Notes under the pieces: generated by a model
The model's input: the letters and a program-made list of their open reading frames with translations, nothing else
Database searches by the model: none
What the model was told of the DNA's origin: nothing
Origin: Hydrangea macrophylla
Lineage: Eukaryota > Streptophyta > Magnoliopsida > Cornales > Hydrangeaceae
Direction: 5' to 3'
Length of the DNA stretch: 64,000 nucleotides
NCBI GenBank assembly: GCA_033977485.1
Contig: CM066987.1
Span: 89,808,588 to 89,872,587, forward strand
Made by a program: the position numbers and the translations under genes
In this document: piece by piece, positions 48,901-61,276 of the stretch
Layout of the letters: every line of letters begins with the position of its first letter
Numbering within the stretch: position 1 is the stretch's first letter

Positions 48901-51900
48901 ATATGCAAGAGGAAGAGGAAGAACTAATTTTGGAAGAAGAGGAAATGTAGATTCCACTCAACCAAGGTGTGGAATTTGTAAGCGGAATAGTCATGTTGAC
49001 AAAGATTGTTGGTTTAAGGGTAAACCACAATGTTATGATTGTAAGAAATTTGGGCATGTTCAAAAGGATTGTCGATTCAAGAACAATCAACAAGCAAATT
49101 TTTCCGAAGAGAAAGAAAGTGATGGACATATGTTCTATGCTTGTCAATCGGCATCGGAACACAAAAATAATGTGTGGTTCCTTGATAGTGGTTGTAGTAA
49201 TCACATGACCGGTGACAAGAGAATTTTTGTTAATATGGATGCTTCCTCAAATTCCCAAGTGAAGATGGGAAATGGTGCATTGGTCCAAGCAAAGGGAAAA
49301 GGCACTATTGCGATTGAAACAAAGAAGGGAAGAAAATTCATCAAGGATGTGTTGCTTGTTCCGGACTTGGAGCAAAATTTGCTAAGTGTTGGGCAACTTG
49401 TGGACCATGGATACTCGGTTCACTTTGAAGACAATTCTTGCAAGATTTATGACAAAGGGGGGAGAAGTCAAGTTGTTGCAAATATCAAGATGGAGAAAAA
49501 TAGAAGCTTTCCTCTCACTTTTTCATATTCAAAAAATGTTGCCTTGAAGATGGAAATTGTTGATGAGTCATGGCTTTGGCATAGAAGGCTTGGGCACTTG
49601 AATTTTCAAAGCTTGAAGAATCTACAACAAAAGAACATGGTGTATGGTTTGCCAAACATACAAGAAGTCAAAGAAGTTTGTGAAGGATGTGCTCTTGGCA
49701 AGCATCACCGAGAGTCATTTCCCAAGGAGAAGGTATGGAGAGCTAAAGCACCATTGGAGCTTGTTCATACCGACGTTTGCGGACCAATGACAACTCCAAC
49801 TCATGCCGGTAACAAATATTTCTTAATCTTTGTTGATGATTTTACTCGCATGACATGGGTGTATTTTATAAGACAAAAATCCGATGTTTTTTCAATTTTC
49901 AAAAAGTTTCAAAATCTTGTTGAAAGGCAAAGTGGATATCTCATGAAAGTTTTGAGGAGTGATAGAGGTGGAGAATACAACTCCAATGAATTCAATAAAT
50001 TTTGTGAAGATATCGGATTGGATAGGCAATTGACCGTTGGGCACACTCCACAACAAAATGGAGTGGCGGAAAGAAAGAATAGAACAATTGAAGAAATGGC
50101 AAAATCAATGCTCCATGAGAAAGGATTGCCTAGGTCCTTTTGGGGTGAAGCGGTATACACGGCGGTTTATTTGATGAATAGATGTCCAACAAAGGCTTTG
50201 GAAAACCAAACTCCATTTGAAGCATGGAGTGGTAGAAAACCATCCGTGAACCATTTGAAAATATTTGGTTGCATTTGTTTTGCTCATATTCCCAAAGAAA
50301 CAAGGCGCAAACTTGATGAAGCTAGTGAAAAGTGTATCTTTGTGGGTTATAGCTCCCAATCAAAGGGCTATAGACTCTTTAGTTTGAAGAAAAACAAAGT
50401 GATTATTAGTAGAGATGTGCTCTTTAATGAGAAAGATTTTTGGGATTGGAAAGAGAAGAAAATTCAAGTTCAAGTCTCTACTTTCAATGAAGAATCGGAG
50501 AATCAAGAAAATGAAAATGAAGATGTTCTTGAAGCTCCACAACAAATGTCTCCCATTGCTAGTCCACAATGTTCTCCTTCAAGTTCCAATTCCTCATCTC
50601 CAAGCTCAACTCCAAGAAGGATGAAAAGTCTTAGTGATGTGTATGCAAGTTGTAATTTTTGTGTTGTTGAACCGGAAAGTTTTGAAGAAGCAATTAAAGA
50701 AGAGGCTTGGAAGCAAGCCATGGAAGAAGAAATTCATGTGATTGAAAAGAACAAAACTTGGGAGTTGGTAGAGAAGCCGAAAGACAAAGATATTATTGGG
50801 GTGAAGTGGATATTCAAAACTAAATTCAATTCGGATGGTTCAATTCAAAGAAACAAAGCAAGACTTGTGGCAAAAGGGTATTCACAGCAGCCCGGAGTTG
50901 ATTTTAATGAAACTTTTGCACCGGTTGCTCGTCTTGACACAATTAGATCTCTTATTGCATTGGCGGCTCACAAGGGTTGGTTTCTATACCAACTTGATGT
51001 AAAATCAGCCTTTTTAAATGGTGTTTTGAATGAAGAAGTTTATGTTGAACAACCACAAGGATTTGTTGAGAATGGTGAAGAAGAAAAGGTGTACAAATTG
51101 AAGAAAGCTTTGTATGGCCTAAAACAAGCACCGCGGGCATGGTATAGTGAGATTGATGCTTATTTCACCAAAAGGGGTTTTCAAAGAAGCAAAAGTGAGC
51201 CAACCTTGTATGTCAAAACACAAGGTACTACCGATATTCTTATTGTTTCACTTTATGTTGATGATTTAGTGTTCACCGGTAGTAATGAAACAATGATCCA
51301 AGATTTTAAAGGAGACATGATGAACAAATATGAAATGAGTGATTTGGGATTGTTGCATTATTTCTTAGGCATTGAAATTAACCAAAAGGATGATAGTGTT
51401 TTTATTTGCCAAAAGAAATATGCAAAAACTCTTCTTGAAAGATTTAGAATGGGAAATTGCAAATCGGTGGCTACACCTTTAGTGGTGAATGAAAAATTGT
51501 TGAAAGAAGATGGAAGCAATGAGATTGATGCATCTCTTTATAGAAGCTTGGTTGGAAGCTTATTGTACTTGACGGCTACGAGGCCGGACATCATGTTTGC
51601 TACTAGTTTATTATCTCGGTTTATGCACAAGCCAAGTCAAACACACTTTGGGACGGTAAAAAGAGTCTTGAGATACATTCAAGGTACTCTTGACTTTGGT
51701 ATTGTGTATGAGAGAAATGTTGAAACAAAATTGATCGGATTTTGTGATAGTGATTGGGCCGGATGTAGTGATGATATGAGAAGCACCTCGGGTTATGCTT
51801 TCTCTCTTGGTTCCGGCGTGTTCTCTTGGGCATCAAAGAAGCAACAAACCGTGGCACAATCTACCGCCGAGGCCGAGTATGTGTCGGCATCATTGGCAAC

Positions 51901-54900
51901 CTCACAAGCAATTTGGCTTAGAAGAATATTGGAAGATGTTGGTGAGAAGCAAGGAGAAGCTACTCCAATTTTTTGTGACAACAAATCCGCAATTGCAATG
52001 GCAAAGAATCCCGTCTACCATAGCCGAACAAAGCACATAGCCATTAAGCATCACTTCATTCGAGAAGCCGTGGAAGATGATGAGATTGAGATCAAGTATT
52101 GCAATACCGAAGATCAAGTGGCGGACATCTTCACCAAAGCTCTTCCAAGAGATAAGTTTGAATACTTTAGAGAAATGTTGGGTGTCACAACAAGGCATTA
52201 AGGGGGAGTGTTAAAATGTTAATGCCATGTTAGCTATGTTTGTAATTTGTTTATTAGCTTATGTCCTTTTTAGTCTTTTGTTATCTTGTAATAGATGGGT
52301 GCCAAGTGTATGGATGATATATGATCCTTCTAGGGTAAGCTTGGCATAGAGATAAACTCTATTTTGTGTTGTAAAAATCTGCTGGAGAAAGATACATAGC
52401 AGTCCCTGTTTTTTGCTCTACCCTTTTCTCATCAACTCAAACCTCTTCACTTGTTACTTCACAAAAATGAATCACAAAATTAGTTTGGGTATTTGAATAC
52501 AAACCCAACAATGTGAGGGGTGCCATTCCAACAACACAGTTCCGCCCCTGCCAATATATATATATATATATAATATGGATATAAATAAGTACCTGATATT
52601 GTGCAAACATGGCAGCTGCATGACAATCGCCGGTAAGCATGACAGTTTTGATGCCTAATGATTTGAGGTCTTCAATTGCATCCATGGCGCCAGATCGACA
52701 AGCATCAGAGAGGCTGAAGATTCCAACAGGATTTGGTCCAAAAAATATAATCCCACTAGTCTTTCCTCCAATTGTGTGAACTTCCAGGTTTGGAACTGAA
52801 AATTCAAAGTAAAGACCCGTTTGGGAATATCTAAAATAGGATCTGGTTCTGTCCATGTCTCACTTTTTGTCTATTTTTTATTTTTGGAGGTGAAAACCAA
52901 GAGACTGTTTGGGAAAGCAAAGAATTGGTCTTGTGGTTTGTTAGTGAACTGGTTCTAGAATTTAAGTGTTGGTGAGTGTCAATTTCTAGTATGGGAGTCC
53001 ATGCCTAGTCTAATAACTCTCTCATACTTAGATTGAAACTAGTCCTGTTTGAGACTTTCTCGAACTTACACTTGGGTTATATTGGTTTGGTTTGACAAAG
53101 AACCAGCTTTGTTTTGAGAGAGTTATTAGACCAAGCACGAAGTTCTATGCAAAAAATTGACACTCACTACACATTAAAAATTTTCGTACTTCTTCACGTA
53201 TGAACCACAGAACCGGTGCTTTGCTTTCCCAAACAAATTCTAAATTTGTAACAATAGGACAAATAATGTCTACTAGAGATGCTTTAAAATTCAAAAAAAT
53301 GATAGTTCAACTGCATTGGCACAGAAAAATCTTCAATTTGTTTTATTTGTATGTAGACTGTTTGAGTGAGTGATGGTAGCCTTTTGTGGTGTTAGTGTAC
53401 ATTGGATGAATAGTACAAATCACTAAACGTATTGTGTTAAAATCCAAAATTGAAGCATTTTCTGTTGTCCAAACCCATACCTAGAGAAGCAGAAGCTAAT
53501 AGGTTATGTGCACACAGAAAGAAAAGAAAAATAATATATATATATATATATATATAAGCATGGTCTAAGCCAAAAGGCAATACTTAATGTTATATAACAC
53601 ATACAATTGGAAGATAATTTGTATTGTTCAGGGCACAGAGAGCAAAATAGTACCTGTTTCACATCCAGCTCTTACGGCTATTTTGCGGTTTCCAACATAT
53701 ATTTCTTTTCCATCAATCCTCCCAAAAACACCTTCTCCAGGAAAATTTTGAAAATCCTCGACGTTCTCAGGCTTTGGATCAGCGGTATGCAGGCGTGCGT
53801 AGTCTATAAGTGCAACTGCCATTGGATGGCCTGACTTTGACTCGATGCTAGAAACCCTGTGCCAATTTTCGAAAAAACCATAGTGTTAAATTTTAAGAGA
53901 CTACAAAAGAAAGGAAAAAAACAAAGGAAAAAATCTACAAAATTGAAGAAATAATATATATACTTTTTTTTTTATATAAAATTTTTCTAATATTTTATTT
54001 TACCAGTAAAGCAATGTGTTCTTGCTAATATCATCACGTAAAGACTCAAAATGCGTCACCACAAACTCTCCCCTTGTGATGGTCCCGGTTTTGTCAAAAG
54101 CAAAAGTCTTAACTTTTGCAAGAATCTCTAAATACTCCCCGCCTTTAACCAGAAGCCCGGTTGTGGCAGCCCTCGAAAGTCCACAGAATATCGCGACAGG
54201 TGTCGAGAGGATAAGTGCACATGGACAAGTACTCACTAGAACAACAATTGCCAAGTAAAACCAGTGCTTTTCGTTTTGAACACGAAATGCAGCTGGAATG
54301 AAAGCTACTCCAGCAGATATCAATAGAACCGCTGTCAAAAAAGAAATTTCTAATAAATGAGAAAGAAAAAAAAGGAGGAGGAGAATTTGAATGCGTCGTG
54401 GGGGACTTTTGTGATACACACACACACACATTTAGCCTGGAATAGGACCATCTAGCACAATAGATGACTCCCAATCTTGTCAAGTATAAGAACAGTTCTT
54501 GATGATTGAAATGAACCAAGCTCAAAATTTGGAGAACTCAAGGAAGAATGCCTTAATTTAGGTTCACAAATTTGATGCAGGTTTATGAGTAAACCAAACA
54601 GATTTTCGATGTAACAAATTTGACGTTGATGTGGCAAAATTTCAAATTTGCTGTGTCAGATTTGATACGCAGTTGAAGATGGTCTAAGAATTTTAAAATA
54701 GGTGAAAATGTTCCATATATGAGGAATGGAGGTCACTATTTCTGAATTTGGTTAATTCAAGGCTAGGAAGCGCTATTTCAAGTTGTATTTTACACACGTA
54801 CACGGCACTTCCAGACACTTTTCTTGCGGTGTGGAAGTGCAATTTTTTTAGGATTTGTGGTGTCGATGCGTCTGTGTCGTGTCGTATCCGTGTTGGCGTG

Positions 54901-57900
54901 CCTGTGTCTATGCTTCATAGATTCAAGGTAATACCCAAAATGTTACTTGTTATTTAAGAGGAAGACAAACCTGGGATCAAATATTTTGCACAGTTGTCGA
55001 TAAGTCTCTCAGCTCTAGACTTCTTGTTTTGGGCATCTTCAACTAGCCTTGCCATTCTTGCTACCACACAGTCTCTTGCCAAAGCAGTAGTTTTCATACT
55101 AATATAACCTGAGAAAGGTAGATATTCAAAAGGCTTTGTTTGGTTCATGGATTTGGTGAGGGAAAAGAGAGGGGAAAGGAAAATCGGATGGAAAAATAGT
55201 TCCTTTTATCTTATGGATGGGATTAGTTTTCCATCTTGTTTTTCTTTCCTCTCAACCAAATAAAGCCTTAGCAGAAGATTTTATTAAATAAAAGGGTCTC
55301 TTTGGTTAATGGTTTTAGTGAGGAAAGGGAAAGAAAAAATTTGAGATTAACAGTTCTTTCGGGCTATGTTCGATTTGTGTATTTAGTGAGAGAACAGAAA
55401 AAGGAAAAGAAAATTAGGGGGAAAACTACTCCCTTAGCTTTTGTTTGGTTCATGGATTTAGTGAGGCAAAAGAAAAGGGAGGAGAAAACTAGTTCCCTCG
55501 TGTTTTCCTTCATGCTTAAATAGCACTAAAAATTAAATGTATATAAAATATAATTTAAATATAAGAAAAAAGGAAGGGTATAACTTTCCTTTCTAAAATC
55601 CATCTCTACTATTTTGAACAAAGATTATGGTGTTAATTACAGATACACCCGTTGTGGTTAGAACGTTTTTTCAGTTTGCCCCATATATTTTCAAAGGTGC
55701 CACTAATAGCCTGTGATTTGGATTACCATACAAACCGTTCGTAAATCTATTAAATTTAACCGAACAAAGCTAACATGGGGTATCTAAAAATTATACGCTG
55801 ACCCCAAGGGGTGTATCTATATTTCAAAATTTTTTGTTTAATTTATATTGTTAATTAAGTGTGAGAAATACGCTATGAAATTATTTTCCTTCCCTAAATC
55901 TCTATCCACCATTTCTATGTTAGCATAACTCTTTTGCAACAAATATATTAAATAGAGTAAATGCTTCGCAAATTTTTTTTTCCTAAAACTGCCTCCCAAC
56001 ACATGTGGCAGTGGGTGCAGTTGATTTTGATTGGTTGATGTTGAAGTGGTCTCACTATTATTGAATATGGTCCCACTGCTACATGTGTTGGGAAACACTT
56101 TTTGAATTTTTTTTTTTTGATAAGCATAGCATTACTCTATCAAATATATGAGACAATGAGTGAAGTGAGGAAGGAAAGGTTAGAGAAACCACACCATTGA
56201 TGTTAATAGTGCCAGCCCAAACAGTGGAATCCAATTGCTTGGTAACAGGGAATGACTCTCCTGTCAACATCTTCTCATCCACCTCACATTTCCCTCCAAC
56301 AACAATTCCATCAATTGGGATAGCATCACCAGCCTTCACTCCAAGTATTGTGTTCATTTCCACATTCTCCACATCCACTTCCTCTCCATTTTCTTCTATT
56401 GTAGCTCTTTGAGGGGCCATGCTTGTCAAAGATGACATCACTGCCATAGCCTGTTATTCAGGTGGCATGGGTGGGGACTGGGGACTGTTAGTTTCACATT
56501 TTAGCATGTTTCATTTGCTTGAATTCCATAATTAAATATAGCAAAGCCAATAATTAAAGTTTCCAAATAATGTTGGAATTTAAATTTATCTTAACTACTA
56601 GTATGATCGAGACAAGGATACACTTAATGGACGTGTTTTACTAGAAGTAGTTATCTTGACCTTCTCCTCTCCGCTATAAAAGAATGGATTGACTTTCCCT
56701 TTCTCACGTTCCATCACTAAAATATTCATATATTCATCTGAAAGGTTAGAGACAGAGATAAGAAGGCGATCCAAGCTAGATCCTAAAGTTTCAATTAAGG
56801 GGATTAAACGTAGTTTTAGTATTTCTTTTCTCAACTTTCTATGACTAATCAAGGTACGTTTTTAATCATCTTTATGTGATTATATTATGGTGTTCTTGCG
56901 ATGCAATGAATTCAAGATCTGTTAATTTATTTTGTTTTAAAATCAAATCTTACAGGGAAAACAATCACAAAAGATTTTATTAGTCTTTTCGCATTTGGAG
57001 GCAAAATCACAACAAAAAAAAATTATTTGGGATAATTTAATTGGTAAAAACTAGATTTTTTGTTAAGGTCAATTCGAGTAATTGTCCCTGCTAAGTCCTT
57101 ACTAAATCTGTCCGTGCAATAACATATATAAATGGTAAATACCTAACATAGTAAGATATGATTTGAATATCCACAGTTAAGCATATTCCTATTAGAATTT
57201 ACTGAGCAGAAGAATAAGACAACGTAAACTTGCCCACTAATCTGACATCAGATCTCTAAATTCCTTACAAATTTAGAAATGTAAATGGACGGAGCTAGAT
57301 TTGATCTTAGCGAGAGCACACTGAATAATAATCTTTTCCATTCTGCCTCACTCAGAGGTTTCGAATCTACCCTTGTATGATTCCTGTTGAAGCATATACT
57401 GGGGGGGTGGGTGCAGGGCGAAAGCGGACACCATTATAAAGAGACTTGGGTTGGATAGTAGCTTTAGAGTGGAGGCTGAGGGATTTTACTTACATGGGGT
57501 TTGAGGGCAGCACCCCCATTTTGTTTTTGAGTAGAGGTGCTATAATTTTGGATTTTCAGGGTCTTAATAATTGTGTGATGGTTTTGTAGGTTTCACATAT
57601 GGTGAGTTGAGGGTATTCAAAGAGAAACTAATCTCTCTATAACTCTTTCCAATAAGTTTTGTCCAAATATTTAAATTCTACTCTTTTTTAGTGAAATTTT
57701 TGTTTTTTTTAAAAAAAAAAAAAACATAATTGTGGAGTGTGTGTGTGAGAGAGAGAGGTTGACCTTGTAACTTGCTCTTGACTCAAGCCACTGAGAAATG
57801 GCAAAAAGGAAGACAATAGAGCCAGCCTCCCAAAAGTCTTGCAAGGCCAGTGTCCCTCCCACTGCAAGACATAAACTTTATTATATGTCAAGCACTAATT

Positions 57901-60900
57901 ATCTGTAGTTGACTTTTGCCATAAGTTTTGGACTAAAACTTCACAAATAGCGTGTTGAGTTACCATTGTTGTAAAATCTTAAATTATTACGTATTAAATA
58001 ATAATTTAACATTATCCTTTATGTATGATCACATCTTGAGACAACATAAGGTCTAAATCTATTACTGTGGAGACAAATGACAAAATATATATATGCACAC
58101 CAGAATGGGTGACATAGACTCAAGAGTCGTCTCAAGAAAATATCCTAAAGCCAAAATTGTAAATGATGCATTTTCTTTTATGATGTTGCTATGATTTTTT
58201 TTTTATTCAAAATCTGTTTATCACTCTTCTTTTTTATTTTATTTTATTTTTTAAATGCAACATTATTAAATAGATCTTTAAAGTTGAGTTTTGTTAACAC
58301 TAAAAAGAGAGACACACATTTAAAGAGAGATTTTCTCCCAAAAGAGGAATAGAGAGTCACAGTAAAATAGAAAATTTTTTATATGACTGTTTTTTAGATA
58401 TTAATTTGGTCTCGGAAAAAGTTGTACTCCCCCGTTCCTTAAAAATAGTCCACATCTCCTTTTTGGGGGTGTTCCATAATTTTTGTCCAAAGTTAAAAGT
58501 CAATCAAGAAGTTTAGATAAACTAAGGATGACATAACTTTTTTCCCTTTTAATTTGTGATGGCCTTTTTTCTCAATCGAACGATATAATATAAAATAAGA
58601 GGCATTCTAGCTTTTATTATTTGATACGGGTACGTCACCATTTTCAAAGTGCCAGTGCTTAGAAGTAAGATCTTTGAGTCAAATATAAATTTCTGAAATA
58701 AATAATTAATTGTAACTTTATTATTACCTGAAATCAGAACAAGAATGTTAATGTTGGGAGTGAGGTTCCGAATTGCAGCTATGCTTCTCAAAATGACTGG
58801 AGGGAGGCCAATAGCCACAGCACCAATAGCTAACCATCTCATTGGAATATAAACATACCTCAAAAATGATAATCCAAGTAACAATCCACAAGCCATTACC
58901 CATATGTCTGGCCATTTTTTCTGGAAATTGACCTCTCCATGCACTTTAACAGTTGCTTCTAGCCTTGCCTGATTTAGAGCCTTAACTGAAATATAATATT
59001 TAAGAAAATAGAAATAATTACCATAATCTTTGAGAAATTAATTAATAAAAAGAAAAAAGTTGAAGCCCATTTTCAGGTAGTAGCCAAACTAGGAGATATG
59101 GGTGTAAAAAAAGCCCAGCCCGAAAAAATGAGCCTTAAGCCCGGCCCAAGTTTGAGATAGGACTAGCCCGGCACTAGGCCCTAGCATCCCGGATAGGGCC
59201 TGGGCCTATCTCTTGAAGTCCAAGCCCAAGGCCCGACCGGAACCGACCAACGCATGGCCCGAGACCCGCATGAAAGCCCGATTAGAAGCTTCTCAATAAT
59301 AAAAACATTGAACGTTTTCAAGTATTAAAATATAAAAAAGTGCAAATTACTGTATTGAAAGTAATTTCCAACCTATAAACAATGGTTACATATATAATAG
59401 CATTTATACTATTTTAGGATAAATTTAAACCGTTCACTTAGGCTCTACCTTAGGGTCTAAGGCCGGAAATGGATTGTGAACTCCTAATTAAGCCCGGCCA
59501 GAACCCGATCCAGCCCGAAAAAAGACATGAACCCGTTGGTCAAAGTCCAAACCCGCCCAAACCCGATCAATATCAGGTCGTACTGAGTTCACGGGCCATT
59601 TTGACATCCAAACGAGGAGAGTAAATATTTTTCCTACCTTCAAGTCAAATGATTCCGTGCAATATGTAACAAATTTTATTTATTTATTTATTTATTTATT
59701 TTCTTTTCTTTGGCTTATCATGAAGACTAGATAAAGAGAGTTATCAAGCTTCTTGAATTTTTTTTTTATTTTTTTTTTAAATTTCTGTTTGCCTTTTAGT
59801 TTGAAGGTTCATATTTGTTTATTGATTTAATATAAATTATATTAAATGCTCTAACTTCTATAATTATATTACTATATTAAATGCTCTAATTCTATAGGTA
59901 TACGACGATAACACAATCTGCAAGAAGCAGCCCAAAAAATAAACAATCAACACTTATTATAAAAATAGTGGTAAATAGAAATAAATCAATCCTAAAAATA
60001 TCACCTCAGGGATCAGCCCTTGAACCCCTGTAAAAATCTATCACTGAACGCATGTCTATTCAATTACAGCCCTTCCCTAATTAAAATTTCTGGCTCCACC
60101 ATTGATTACATTATATCCGATCGAGTTTTTAGGAGCCCCAAGCTCACTTCGAAGATTGGTCTCTTTATAACTTTTGACAAAAAAAACTTCATTTGACAGG
60201 TACCAATACAATATTTATTTGGATAAATAAATTAATAAAATTAACCGATAAAACCAACTTATAACAATAAGTAATAACTTGTGAGGTGGAACTATAAGGT
60301 GTGAGAGTCACGAGCTGTGAGAGATCACCACGTAGGATAGAGATAGAAATAGAGAGAGTTTTAAATTTTTTGTTTTTTGTTTTTTTTTTTTCTATTTTCC
60401 TTGTTTATTTATTTTTTTATTATTATTTTTTGTACATGATTTTTATGTTATAACTTGGTTGGTGTCATGCGGTCGTAACTTTGGAAATTACCTTACCTTT
60501 TAAAATCACTTTTTACAAAAAATGGTACAATATTTTAGCACCAAAACTATTAAGATGTGTGTTAGATCCTAAACCATTAATATTTATTAGCAAATTTTTC
60601 TATATACGTAATATACAAATAACCTAATCACTAGTGTAAAGTTCTATTAAACTTGGGGCCCAAAGTTACTCCTTGTGTGGCCTTGACTGAGGGAGAGCCG
60701 ATCTTCAAAGTCAGATGTTGTATGTTTCTAGTGAGCAATGATAAGTTTCTCAAAATTGAATTCTAAACCTGATTTCTAAACACTTTAATAGTTCTACCAT
60801 GGTATTGCAGTACTTAGTGGTATCACATGCCACCACTACGTACATATAGTACAACTGATATTGGGAAACAAATTTAAAAAGGATAACATAGTGTTTTTTT

Positions 60901-61276
60901 TAGGGTAACGCTTCCATATTTTTTCTTGAGTCTTTGATCCTAGAATTGAGTATATATATGTTTTAGAAAAACAGTTTTTAAACACTGAATCCAAGGAGAG
61001 AACAGCACCAAAAGGATTCCAAAAAAAAAGTACTAAAGTGTTTTTTTTTTAATTAAAAGGGAGCTAGCATAGGAATGGATTACTGTTACCTAGTTGACTT
61101 TGGGAGATGAGAAGTGAATCATGGACAACAATGACTGTCTTGGTTGGTACAATAACAGAAACCTCATTGACACCATCAATTGGCTTCAGTATCTTCTCAA
61201 TTAGTGGCACCTCCGATGCACAGCATAGTCCCAACACCTCAAAATAGCTTTTACTAGTTTCTAACTTCCCCGCCAT
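45955..61276 (-). CDS. P1B-type heavy-metal ATPase (HMA2/3/4 clade), nine exons, intact
   Basis: It pumps divalent zinc, and probably cadmium, across a plasma or vacuolar membrane using ATP. Exons on the minus strand: 61276-61090, 58985-58728, 57861-57764, 56450-56195, 55108-54971, 54331-54004, 53856-53654, 52795-52593 and 46779-45955. All introns are GT-AG and all phases agree, giving 831 residues. An N-terminal HMA domain has CCASE (18-22), as in zinc transporters, not the CxxC of copper pumps. TGES (244-247) marks the actuator domain, CPC (348-350) the membrane metal site, DKTGT (392-396) the phosphorylated Asp, SGHPMA (His432-Pro433) the HP motif and GDGMNDAP (from 591) the hinge. DVGT (679) lies in the last helix. 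The tail from about 700 carries Cys-Cys pairs. At 544-547 the usual TGDN-like motif reads TGDC. Which of HMA2, HMA3 or HMA4 is closest cannot be settled by eye. Confidence 0.93.
45990..46140 (-). repeat. Tandem duplication within the metal-binding tail of the ATPase
   Basis: Two adjacent copies encode [16 protein letters not shown] followed by an Asn/Ser-rich stretch ending THP. The more C-terminal copy has an extra SCKN insertion that adds a cysteine. The DNA copies share long identical words, so the duplication is fairly recent. Cys-Cys pairs in this region bind zinc and cadmium in characterised HMA tails. Confidence 0.8.
47770..48071 (+). repeat. 5' LTR of the intact copia element
   Basis: 302 bp, opening TGTTAAAATGTTAATGCC and closing ACAAACCCAACA. 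It reads as identical to 52209-52510 throughout. Confidence 0.95.
48075..48086 (+). other. Primer-binding site of the intact copia element
   Basis: TGGTATCAGAGC, three bases after the LTR, is the exact complement of the initiator-methionine tRNA 3' end used to prime minus-strand DNA synthesis. Confidence 0.92.
48158..52201 (+). CDS. Copia gag-pol polyprotein, 1347 residues, uninterrupted
   Basis: One ORF encodes every copia function. A capsid of the UBN2 type opens with [13 protein letters not shown]. Two CCHC knuckles follow near residue 270 ([28 protein letters not shown]). The protease has the [12 protein letters not shown] active-site motif at about 342. Integrase shows [10 protein letters not shown] and CEGCALGK (HHCC), then [16 protein letters not shown] and [10 protein letters not shown] with the DDE residues. 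Reverse transcriptase begins near residue 860 ([12 protein letters not shown]) and includes [21 protein letters not shown] and the catalytic YVDDL. RNase H has CDSDWAGC and AQSTAEAEY, and the protein ends near DIFTKALPR. Pol order (integrase before reverse transcriptase) is diagnostic of copia. The start is the first ATG after the primer site in this frame. The TAA stop (52199-52201) overlaps the polypurine tract. Confidence 0.95.
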   Translation: MATSSNQNQGTQPQIPIFNGENYDFWCVKMRTIFVSNELWEYVEDGYEEPEDAETLANVQRQIKEHKKKDAKALTFIQQGVVDTIFPKIMRATKAKEAWDILQQEYEGDEKVRNVKLQTLRREFANMKMNDAEMLKDFSSRFIGLVNQMKSYGEEISDKIIVEKMLISLPEKFDSIVSIIEQTKEMSKLSIQELMGSLKAFEQRLIQRSEKSIESAFQSKLNIQEVPKFDQTKGESSRGGRQARGRGRYARGRGRTNFGRRGNVDSTQPRCGICKRNSHVDKDCWFKGKPQCYDCKKFGHVQKDCRFKNNQQANFSEEKESDGHMFYACQSASEHKNNVWFLDSGCSNHMTGDKRIFVNMDASSNSQVKMGNGALVQAKGKGTIAIETKKGRKFIKDVLLVPDLEQNLLSVGQLVDHGYSVHFEDNSCKIYDKGGRSQVVANIKMEKNRSFPLTFSYSKNVALKMEIVDESWLWHRRLGHLNFQSLKNLQQKNMVYGLPNIQEVKEVCEGCALGKHHRESFPKEKVWRAKAPLELVHTDVCGPMTTPTHAGNKYFLIFVDDFTRMTWVYFIRQKSDVFSIFKKFQNLVERQSGYLMKVLRSDRGGEYNSNEFNKFCEDIGLDRQLTVGHTPQQNGVAERKNRTIEEMAKSMLHEKGLPRSFWGEAVYTAVYLMNRCPTKALENQTPFEAWSGRKPSVNHLKIFGCICFAHIPKETRRKLDEASEKCIFVGYSSQSKGYRLFSLKKNKVIISRDVLFNEKDFWDWKEKKIQVQVSTFNEESENQENENEDVLEAPQQMSPIASPQCSPSSSNSSSPSSTPRRMKSLSDVYASCNFCVVEPESFEEAIKEEAWKQAMEEEIHVIEKNKTWELVEKPKDKDIIGVKWIFKTKFNSDGSIQRNKARLVAKGYSQQPGVDFNETFAPVARLDTIRSLIALAAHKGWFLYQLDVKSAFLNGVLNEEVYVEQPQGFVENGEEEKVYKLKKALYGLKQAPRAWYSEIDAYFTKRGFQRSKSEPTLYVKTQGTTDILIVSLYVDDLVFTGSNETMIQDFKGDMMNKYEMSDLGLLHYFLGIEINQKDDSVFICQKKYAKTLLERFRMGNCKSVATPLVVNEKLLKEDGSNEIDASLYRSLVGSLLYLTATRPDIMFATSLLSRFMHKPSQTHFGTVKRVLRYIQGTLDFGIVYERNVETKLIGFCDSDWAGCSDDMRSTSGYAFSLGSGVFSWASKKQQTVAQSTAEAEYVSASLATSQAIWLRRILEDVGEKQGEATPIFCDNKSAIAMAKNPVYHSRTKHIAIKHHFIREAVEDDEIEIKYCNTEDQVADIFTKALPRDKFEYFREMLGVTTRH
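52209..52510 (+). repeat. 3' LTR of the intact copia element
   Basis: 302 bp, directly after the polypurine tract, and apparently identical to the 5' LTR. The ATGTG target duplication follows it. Confidence 0.95.
52907..53234. mobile_element. Fold-back MITE in ATPase intron 7
   Basis: GTTTGGGAAAGCAAAG at 52907 is the exact reverse complement of CTTTGCTTTCCCAAAC ending at 53234. Further matching pairs lie inside (GTGAGTGTCAATTT with AAATTGACACTCAC; CTAATAACTCTCTC with GAGAGAGTTATTAG), so the whole 328 bp can fold into one long imperfect hairpin. No target duplication was defined. Confidence 0.7.
55940..56149. repeat. Inverted-repeat element in ATPase intron 4
   Basis: Inner arms TCCCAACACATGTGGCAGTG (55994 on) and its near complement ending at 56093 are nested inside weaker outer arms (AAATATATTAAATAGAGTAA against TTACTCTATCAAATATAT). 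This is consistent with a degraded fold-back MITE. Boundaries are approximate. Confidence 0.5.
58427..58510. repeat. Stowaway MITE fragment in ATPase intron 2
   Basis: CTCCCCCGTTCCTTAAAAAT after TA resembles the left end of the Stowaway element at 40368 (CTCCCTCTGTCCC, then TTTTTTAAGTCC). No right end is found, so it is truncated. Confidence 0.5.
59097..59612. mobile_element. hAT MITE in ATPase intron 1 (516 bp)
   Basis: The termini TATGGGTGTAAAAAAAGCCC and TTTGGATGTCAAAATGGCCC (reverse complement) match at about 15 of 20 positions. The flanks CTAGGAGA (59089-59096) and CGAGGAGA (59613-59620) form a near-perfect 8-bp duplication. Subterminal sequence is crowded with AGCCCGG/GGCCCGA motifs, as in other plant hAT MITEs. 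The interior is AT-rich and non-coding. Confidence 0.72.

Larger units (their letters stand above)
47770..52510 (+). mobile_element. Complete Ty1/copia retrotransposon, apparently intact and very young
   Basis: The 302-bp LTRs at 47770-48071 and 52209-52510 (TGTTAAAATG...ACCCAACA) show no difference on reading. The target duplication ATGTG is perfect (47765-47769, 52511-52515). An exact initiator-methionine primer site, a single uninterrupted polyprotein ORF and a polypurine tract (AAGGGGGAG, 52200-52208) are all present. It is inserted in a hAT MITE and lies antisense to the ATPase gene. All features needed for autonomous movement are visible. Confidence 0.96.
47309..52550. mobile_element. 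hAT MITE (about 0.5 kb without insert), split by a copia element
   Basis: The perfect 13-bp inverted repeats CAGGGGCGGAACT (47309-47321) and AGTTCCGCCCCTG (52538-52550) are flanked by a perfect 8-bp duplication CCAATATA (47301-47308, 52551-52558). Removing the copia element leaves roughly 500 bp without coding capacity. This is a hAT-derived MITE lying in the last ATPase intron. Confidence 0.88.
46780..52592 (-). other. Last intron of the ATPase gene (5.8 kb), carrying nested transposons
   Basis: It joins AAMFAQYQ (exon 8) to [13 protein letters not shown] (exon 9) in phase 0. More than 5.2 kb of it is the hAT MITE at 47309-52550 with its copia insert. The intron would otherwise be about 570 bp, similar to its neighbours. 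Confidence 0.85.

Noticed and set aside
52437..52592. Continuation of ATPase coding sequence beyond AAMFAQYQ
   Set aside because: A GTACTTATT donor follows directly, and the read-through frame enters a TA repeat and the hAT MITE. The next true exon is at 46779.
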